In this document: positions 58,897-64,000 of the stretch, piece by piece
How the letters are laid out: each line of letters starts with the position of its first letter
Numbering within the stretch: the stretch's first letter is position 1
Assembly (NCBI RefSeq): GCF_001905665.1
Contig: NZ_LIVX01000004.1
Location: forward strand, 523,019-587,018
Direction of reading: 5' to 3'
Length of the DNA: 64,000 nt
Source: Streptomyces sp. CB02261
GTDB lineage: Bacteria > Actinomycetota > Actinomycetes > Streptomycetales > Streptomycetaceae
Translations under genes and position numbers: made by a program
The notes under the pieces: generated by a model
What the model was told of the DNA's origin: nothing
Database searches by the model: none
The model's input: the letters and a program-made list of their open reading frames with translations, nothing else

Positions 58897-59358
58897 ATGG
58901 CCAGAGGCAAGGTGGAACGCAGGCACAACCTCTTCCCCGACTTCAACGACTGGTTCAACCGGGAGTTCCCCGGGCTGCCCGGGTGGCGACCCGCGACGGC
59001 TGCCCATTCCATCCCGGTCGAGACCACCAGCGGTGACGGCGTGTACGTGCTGCGAGCCGAGCTGCCGGGCATGGACCCGGACAACGACATCTCCATCACC
59101 GTCGACGACAACCTCATCACGGTGAGCGCCGAGCTCAGCGAGAGCAAGGAGGACAAGGGGCACTCGGAGTTCCGCTACGGATCGTTCCGCAGGACCGTGC
59201 GCCTCCCAGCCACGATTCCCGCCGAAGACGTCGAGGCGTCGTACGCGGACGGCATCCTCACCATCCGCATCCCGATGCCCGACGAGGAGGAGACCACGTC
59301 CGTTCGGACCGTTCCGGTGAAGAGGACCGCCAAGCCGGCCGAGGGCACGGAACCATGA
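58897..59358 (+). CDS. Small heat-shock protein, Hsp20 family
   Basis: The ATG follows GAGGAG; 153 residues. A short N-terminal arm with LFPDFNDWFNREFPG leads to the alpha-crystallin domain (about 45-135; YVLRAELPGMDPDNDISITV, FRRTVRLPATIPAEDVEASY, ADGILTIRIP) and the C-terminal extension RTVPVKR. It is an ATP-independent holdase. The closest functional parallel by context is mycobacterial HspX/Acr of the dormancy regulon. Its stop overlaps the start of a flavodoxin remnant (ATGA). Confidence 0.94.
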   Translation: MARGKVERRHNLFPDFNDWFNREFPGLPGWRPATAAHSIPVETTSGDGVYVLRAELPGMDPDNDISITVDDNLITVSAELSESKEDKGHSEFRYGSFRRTVRLPATIPAEDVEASYADGILTIRIPMPDEEETTSVRTVPVKRTAKPAEGTEP

Positions 59359-59602
59359 ACGCCAAACGTGTCCTGGTCGCCTACGGCAGCAAGGCCGGCG
59401 CGACCGCCGGAATCGCCGAGGGGATCGGCCAGACGCTACGGGACGACGGCTTCGACGCCGTCGTCCTGCCGGCCGACACCGTCACCGACGTGAGCGGGCC
59501 CGGCACATGGTGAGCCGAGGCAAGGGCGGCGACTTCCGCAATCCGGAACGAATCCGGGCATGGGCCCACCACATCGGGACGGGACTCGGCGCCACCCAGT
59601 GA
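59355..59602 (+). pseudogene. Flavodoxin-domain protein with internal deletion
   Basis: The ATG overlaps the hsp20 stop. The first 52 residues (MNAKRVLVAYGSKAGATAGI, AEGIGQTLRDDGFDAVVLPA) are the start of a flavodoxin with its phosphate-binding loop YGSKAGAT. A stop follows at about 59511. Beyond it, in another frame, RGKGGDFRNPERIRAWAHHI matches the end of the same family and stops at 59600-59602. About 80-100 central residues, including the flavin-stacking loops, are gone. Confidence 0.8.
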
Positions 59603-59650
59603 ACCGGGCAGCTGACGGGTCGGCGAGGCCGCCCCAACGGGAGGTGCGGC

Positions 59651-60226
59651 ATGCTCCACCACGAGCCGTCGGGGAGCACCCCGTCCAAGGGACCCGCAAG
59701 GCGCACTGCCCTGGTCTTCGTGCTCATGATCGCTCTGATCTGCGGCGCAGTGGCCGCCGGGATCCTCTGGACGGCTGGAGCCAAGGCCGATCGTGAGATC
59801 GCCGCCCACCGTCATCAGGTGACGGCGACCACCGCTGGGCCGTCCAAGGACCCTCCCGGCGCCGCCCGATACGGCACGAAGCCGCAGGCCGTCGCGCCGG
59901 CGGTGTGGGAGCAGCCCGACCACGTCCCCCGGTCCGGGAACATCCACGTCCCGCCCGCGACGCCCCAGGGGCGAACCGTGACGGTCTGGGTGAACGACGC
60001 TGGGGTCCCTGTCCGGCCCCCGGGCAGCGCTGCGGACAGGGCCCTTACCTCCCTCTCGGGCGGTACGGCGGCGGCAGGTGCCGTCGGGGTCACGGGCGCC
60101 GCCGTGGTCTTCCTCGTACGGCGGGGCACCGATGGGCACCGGCTCGCGGCCTGGGAACGCGAATGGGAGCAGGTGGAACCCGTATGGTCCGGCCGGGGCA
60201 GCGGTGCAGGAGACGACGATGACTGA
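59651..60226 (+). CDS. Rv1733c-family membrane protein
   Basis: The ATG follows ACGGGAGG; 191 residues. Two membrane helices ([20 protein letters not shown] near 20-42 and [20 protein letters not shown] near 137-157) flank an extracytoplasmic region with [18 protein letters not shown]. The end, [17 protein letters not shown], is the signature of the Rv1733c family, a dormancy-regulon protein of Mycobacterium tuberculosis with unknown biochemical role. It overlaps the P-type ATPase start by 8 bp. Confidence 0.85.
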   Translation: MLHHEPSGSTPSKGPARRTALVFVLMIALICGAVAAGILWTAGAKADREIAAHRHQVTATTAGPSKDPPGAARYGTKPQAVAPAVWEQPDHVPRSGNIHVPPATPQGRTVTVWVNDAGVPVRPPGSAADRALTSLSGGTAAAGAVGVTGAAVVFLVRRGTDGHRLAAWEREWEQVEPVWSGRGSGAGDDDD

Positions 60227-62972
60227 CCGTGCCGACAGCCGTACCACCGCGGAGCGGACCGCTTCCTCCACCGAGGCGCTGCCCTTCGACCCCAGCGAGC
60301 CCCTGCCCAGGCTGCGTCGGGAACTCGCCACCGGACCGGATGGGCTGTCCGCTCGCGAGGCCGCCCGCAGGCTCGCCGTCCATGGTCCGAACGAGGTGCG
60401 GCGCAAGACCCGCTCCTCCTTCGTGCGGGAGCTGGTCGGGCAGTTGGTCCACCCGCTCGCCCTGTTGCTCTGGGCCGCCGCGGCGCTGGCCTTCGTCGCG
60501 GATCTCGGGGTGCTCGGCTGGGCGATCCTGGCGGTCGTCGCCGTCAACGCGGGCTTCGCGCTGCTGCAGGAACGCCAGGCCGAGCGCGCGGTGGAGACCC
60601 TCGCGCGCTACCTGCCCGAGCACGCCCTCGCCGTACGCGACGGCCGACCACTCACCGTGGAGGCCTGCGACCTGGTGCCGGGCGACGTGATCGTCTTGGA
60701 AGAGGGCGACAAGGTCCCTGCCGACGCGCGCGTCACCGAAGGCGGAGTGGAAGTCGATCTGTCGATGCTCACGGGGGAGTCCGTCCCCGCCGAACGTATG
60801 GCCGCGGCCGGGCTCCTCGGGGCCCCGTTGCTGGAGGAGCCGAACCTCGTCTTCAGCGGGACGACCTGTGTCGAGGGACAGGCCCGGGCCGTCGTGTTCG
60901 CCACCGGCAACCACACCGAGCTCGGCCGGATCGCCGCCCTCAGCCAGCGGACCCGGCGCGAGGCGAGCCCGTTGGAACGACAGGTCAAGAAGGTCGCCTG
61001 GCTCATCGCCGGCGTCGCCACCGGCATGGGGGCCGTGTTCCTGGTCCTAGGCGTGGCTGTCGGACTGCCGGTGACCGACTCCCTCACGTTCGCCATCGGG
61101 CTCCTCGTCGCCAACGTCCCCGAGGGACTGCTCCCGACCATCACGCTGGCCCTCGCCGTCGGCGTCCGCGCGCTGGCCCGCGAAGGCGCCCTGGTGAAGC
61201 GTCTCAGCGCCGTGGAGACGCTTGGCTCCACGAACGTCATCTGCACGGACAAGACCGGCACGCTGACCCGCAACCGCATGCGCCTGAGAGCTCTCTGGAC
61301 CGCGGGGCATGGAGCGGAACCCGGACCCTGGGCGCAGGAGCTGGTGCGGGCGAGCGCCCTGTGTACCACCGTCACCCGCGATGAGGACGATGAGCTGCAC
61401 GGCGATCCGACCGAGGCTGCCCTCGTCGCCGGGGCCGCCGACCACGAGGCGCCGGTGGACCTCGCCCGACGCGACGCGGGACGGCGCAGACTGTTCCGCT
61501 TCGATCCGCGGCTGCGGCTTATGTCGGTCGTGCAGGACGACGAGGCGACGGGTCGCCTGCGGATCGTCGCCAAGGGGGCGCCTGAAGCGGTCCTGGCCCG
61601 GGTCCTTCCCGGCTCCGCCACGGACGCCGCCCGCTCGGCGGCGGAGGAACTGGCCCAGGGCGGCATGCGGGTCCTCGCCGTCGCCGCGCGCGACCTGCCG
61701 CCGGGCGCGGAGCCGCCGTCGCGCCGTCAGGACGCCGAATCCGGACTGACGCTGCTCGGTCTGGTCGGGCTGTACGACCCGCCGCGCCCCGAGGTGGCGG
61801 ATGCCGTACGCCGCTGTCACGAGGCCGGGGTGCGCGTGCACATCGTGACGGGGGACAGCGGGGCCACTGCCGCGGCGGTGGCCCGGGAGGTGGGCATCGG
61901 AGTGCCCCGCCTGCACGTGGTCGCGGCTTCCGAGTCGCTGGGCGACGACGAGCTCGACCGGCTTCTCGTGGAGGGCGACGACGAGATCGTCTTCGCCCGC
62001 TCCTCGCCCGAGACGAAACTCAAGGTGGCCGACACTCTGCGGGCCCACGGCCGGATCGTCGCCATGACGGGTGACGGCGTCAACGACGCCCCCGCGCTGC
62101 ACCGCGCGCACATCGGGGTGGCCATGGGACGCTCCGGCACCGATGTGGCCCGCGAGGCCGCCACCATGGTGCTCACCGACGACGACTTCGCCACCATCGT
62201 GACCGCTGTCGAATCCGGGCGCCGCGTCTACGACAACGTACGCAAGTTCATCGTCTACATCTTCGCCCACGCGACCCCGGAGATCGTGCCCTTCCTCGTC
62301 TTCGCGCTCTCCGCCGGCGCGGTACCGCTGCCGCTCACCGTCCTGCAGATCCTCGCCATCGACCTCGGCACCGAGACGCTGCCCGCCCTCGCCCTCGGTC
62401 GGGAGCGCTCCGAGCCCGGCATCATGCAGCGGCCGCCCCGGCCACGGCACCAGGGCGTGATCTCCCGCGACATGCTCATACGGAGCTGGGGATACCTTGG
62501 CCTGGTGTCGGCGGTCCTCGTCATGGCGGGCTACTTCTACGTGCTGTGGCGCGCGGGCTGGCAGCCGGGTGCTCCCACGGGCACGGGCAGCCCCTTGCAC
62601 CACGCCTACGTGACGGCCACCACGGCCACCTTCGCCGGCATCGTCACCTGCCAGGTCGGCACGGCCTTCGCGGCCCGCACCGACCACGCGGCACTCCGCG
62701 ACATCGGGGTGTTCTCGAATCCGCTGCTGCTCGCCGGCATCGCCTTCGAGCTCGCGTTCACCGCCGCCCTCGTCTACGCGCCCCCGCTCCAGCACCTCTT
62801 CGGCACAGCCGCCCTCCCTCTGGACGTCGTCCTGCTCGTCGCGACCTTCCCGGTCCTGGTGTGGGGCACGGACGAGCTGCGGCGCGCCAGGCGACGCCGT
62901 CAGCTGCCGGCCGCACCACGCTCGGTCCCCGCCGTCTCCTCGCCGCCCTGGTCGAGTCGGAAGGGCGGGTAG
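60219..62972 (+). CDS. P-type cation ATPase, type II-like
   Basis: I chose the ATG at 60219 after GCAGGAG; the longer frame is shadow of the previous gene. The 917 residues show: N-terminal cation-ATPase domain ([20 protein letters not shown]), actuator loop LTGESVP, M4 motif [10 protein letters not shown], phosphorylation site CTDKTGTLT with Asp344, KGAPEAVL, and hinge [20 protein letters not shown]. About ten helices are expected. PEGL and the C-terminal six-helix block are of the Ca2+/Na+,K+-ATPase class, not the metal-Cys P1B class. Ion unknown. CtpF of the mycobacterial dormancy regulon is a contextual parallel. Confidence 0.92.
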   Translation: MTDRADSRTTAERTASSTEALPFDPSEPLPRLRRELATGPDGLSAREAARRLAVHGPNEVRRKTRSSFVRELVGQLVHPLALLLWAAAALAFVADLGVLGWAILAVVAVNAGFALLQERQAERAVETLARYLPEHALAVRDGRPLTVEACDLVPGDVIVLEEGDKVPADARVTEGGVEVDLSMLTGESVPAERMAAAGLLGAPLLEEPNLVFSGTTCVEGQARAVVFATGNHTELGRIAALSQRTRREASPLERQVKKVAWLIAGVATGMGAVFLVLGVAVGLPVTDSLTFAIGLLVANVPEGLLPTITLALAVGVRALAREGALVKRLSAVETLGSTNVICTDKTGTLTRNRMRLRALWTAGHGAEPGPWAQELVRASALCTTVTRDEDDELHGDPTEAALVAGAADHEAPVDLARRDAGRRRLFRFDPRLRLMSVVQDDEATGRLRIVAKGAPEAVLARVLPGSATDAARSAAEELAQGGMRVLAVAARDLPPGAEPPSRRQDAESGLTLLGLVGLYDPPRPEVADAVRRCHEAGVRVHIVTGDSGATAAAVAREVGIGVPRLHVVAASESLGDDELDRLLVEGDDEIVFARSSPETKLKVADTLRAHGRIVAMTGDGVNDAPALHRAHIGVAMGRSGTDVAREAATMVLTDDDFATIVTAVESGRRVYDNVRKFIVYIFAHATPEIVPFLVFALSAGAVPLPLTVLQILAIDLGTETLPALALGRERSEPGIMQRPPRPRHQGVISRDMLIRSWGYLGLVSAVLVMAGYFYVLWRAGWQPGAPTGTGSPLHHAYVTATTATFAGIVTCQVGTAFAARTDHAALRDIGVFSNPLLLAGIAFELAFTAALVYAPPLQHLFGTAALPLDVVLLVATFPVLVWGTDELRRARRRRQLPAAPRSVPAVSSPPWSSRKGG

Positions 62973-63571
62973 GCGTCCGTCATGAGGCTCGCGTAGGCGG
63001 CGACGCGCAGGACCCAGCGGTTCAGGCCGACGATCAGGGCGAACAGGTCGCGCGGATACCGGTCGGTGAAGGACACGGCGAAGCCCGCGATGAGTGTCAG
63101 CAGGGTGATCAGACCGCCGCTCCACCAGTGCACCTGCATCCCACCGGTGAAGAAGGCGATCACCAGGTACTGGGGGATGGCGAGCAGCCACCACTTGACC
63201 AGGACCAGCGAGCGCGAGAGGCGCTCCGGGTAGGCGATGTCGAGCCGGGCCGGGTAGTCGGGCTCCGGACCCAGGCTGAAGGGCGGGTAGCGGTCGGTGC
63301 CGAGGGCTCCGTACGAGTAGTACGACACGCGCCAGGACCAGCGGAGCACGCCGAGATTGAAGTCGAACAGGCCCCGTGGGAAGCGCTCGGTGAACAGGAT
63401 GGCGAAGAACGCGATCACCGTCACGACGAGGAAGGCGATCCAGAGGAAGAACAGCACGATCCAGTGGGGGATCACCAGGATCCATTTGACCAGCCACAGC
63501 CAGCGGGACAGTGGGGTGTCAAGCTCGGCGGTCACGGCCACCGGAGGCCGAGGGGCGAGCTGTATGTCCAT
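62900..63571 (-). CDS. DUF4389 membrane protein
   Basis: The ATG at 63571 has GAGGA at a normal distance; a GTG at 63580 is too close to it. The 223 residues contain two copies of a unit: paired helices followed by [20 protein letters not shown] and [20 protein letters not shown], then YPPF. This duplication defines DUF4389. Function unknown. Its last 73 bp overlap the 3' end of the P-type ATPase on the opposite strand, and both reading frames are real. Confidence 0.9.
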   Translation of the reverse strand: MDIQLAPRPPVAVTAELDTPLSRWLWLVKWILVIPHWIVLFFLWIAFLVVTVIAFFAILFTERFPRGLFDFNLGVLRWSWRVSYYSYGALGTDRYPPFSLGPEPDYPARLDIAYPERLSRSLVLVKWWLLAIPQYLVIAFFTGGMQVHWWSGGLITLLTLIAGFAVSFTDRYPRDLFALIVGLNRWVLRVAAYASLMTDAYPPFRLDQGGEETAGTERGAAGS

Positions 63572-63641
63572 GGTCGTCACTTCCTCGCCAGGTCTTCCCG
63601 CGCGTACGCCGACCGTCGACGTCCCCCCCCACCTCTCAGGA

Positions 63642-64000
63642 TCACCCGCTTCCGCCGCCCGGCGCAGGTCGGGCCGGCTCCGGGGGGCGTCCGTGGTCGT
63701 CGGCGTAGGCCCTGAAGACGTGCTCAGGGTTCTCTCCTGTGCGCAGGAAGCGCTCGTCGAGCACGGCGGCCAGGTCCTCCAGTGCCGTGCGCAGCACCGA
63801 GGCGGAGAGCCGGACGTCCGGATGACGGGCCTCCGCCGCCTGGTCCACCAGGCCGACGGCGTGGCCGAGCTGCCCGGCCAGGGACGTGTTCTCGTCCCCG
63901 TCGTAGAAGTAGTACGACTCGGCGTACTGCAGGAAGTCGACGGTGATGGTGGAGAGGGCCGAGGCGAGACCGTCCAGGAGCGCGGCGCCCCCGTCGGAGT
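63642..64000 (-). CDS. Unidentified protein, C-terminal part only
   Basis: The frame is open across the right edge; 119 residues are visible. It reads ALLDGLASALSTITVDFLQY, AESYYFYDGDENTSLAGQLG, HAVGLVDQAAEARHPDVRLS and VLDERFLRTGENPEHVFRAY, then a Pro/Gly-rich end. It is mostly helical and acidic, with no signal peptide in view. I do not recognise the family. Its stop is 70 bp from the start of the DUF4389 gene, so the two may be co-transcribed. Confidence 0.7.
   Translation of the reverse strand, partial: SDGGAALLDGLASALSTITVDFLQYAESYYFYDGDENTSLAGQLGHAVGLVDQAAEARHPDVRLSASVLRTALEDLAAVLDERFLRTGENPEHVFRAYADDHGRPPEPARPAPGGGSG

Noticed and set aside
60078..60218. Upstream extension of the P-type ATPase
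   Set aside because: This stretch is the other frame of the Rv1733c-like gene, and AGGAG is placed for the ATG at 60219.

Overview
The window is high-GC DNA with Streptomyces-type gene structure: GTG starts, ATGA/GTGA stop-start overlaps, twin-arginine lipoproteins, LacI-family sugar regulators and many secreted CBM13-bearing hydrolases. It is most likely from a Streptomyces chromosome, or a close relative. It contains no rRNA, tRNA or CRISPR array that I can see.

Layout. (1) 1-2.9 kb is a decaying cellulose/cellobiose end: the 5' part of a secreted GH6 cellulase with a perfect CebR-type box, a frameshifted LacI regulator, and fragments of a GH1 beta-glucosidase and a zinc alcohol dehydrogenase. 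(2) 3-19 kb is an L-arabinose locus: a YtfQ/R/T-YjfF-type pentose/furanose importer, GalM, a second ChvE/GguAB-type importer, a LacI-family regulator and araB-araA-araD. Operators of the form TTGTTAGCGCTCACAA overlap the deduced -10 boxes of all three promoters. (3) 19-38 kb is an arabinoxylan/xyloglucan locus: GH10 xylanase, GH43, GH3, a BxlR-like regulator, the BxlEFG importer, CBM13-GH62, a membrane-tethered ECF sigma factor carrying an AbfB/CBM42 domain, a single-chain GH10-CBM13-GH62 enzyme and CBM13-GH74. (4) 38-45.5 kb is a breakpoint zone: a truncated histidine kinase, an internally deleted phage-type integrase, an IS5-family insertion carrying an Imm35/YrhB-like passenger gene, and a MacB/FtsX-type ABC exporter. 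(5) 45.5-64 kb is a hypoxia/dormancy-type island: nitrate-transporter remnant, SHOCT protein, NAD-linked formate dehydrogenase, five universal stress proteins, CBS and CBS-BON proteins, an XRE-PNPOx fusion, a YHS protein, Hsp20, an Rv1733c-like protein, a P-type ATPase and DUF4389. GGGCCG-NN-CGGYCC palindromes recur in its promoter regions.

How it works together (inference). Secreted GH10, GH62 and GH74 enzymes attack arabinoxylan and xyloglucan. BxlEFG imports xylo-oligosaccharides, which GH3 and GH43 cut inside the cell. Released arabinose enters through two importers, is epimerised by GalM and is converted by AraA, AraB and AraD to xylulose 5-phosphate. The sigma-CBM42 fusion looks like a one-protein sensor for arabinofuranosyl-decorated polymer. 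The dormancy island is probably controlled by an OsdR/DevR-type regulator acting at the shared palindromes. Many remnants (GH1, ADH, cupin, NarK, PpsA, flavodoxin, integrase) show repeated local deletion.
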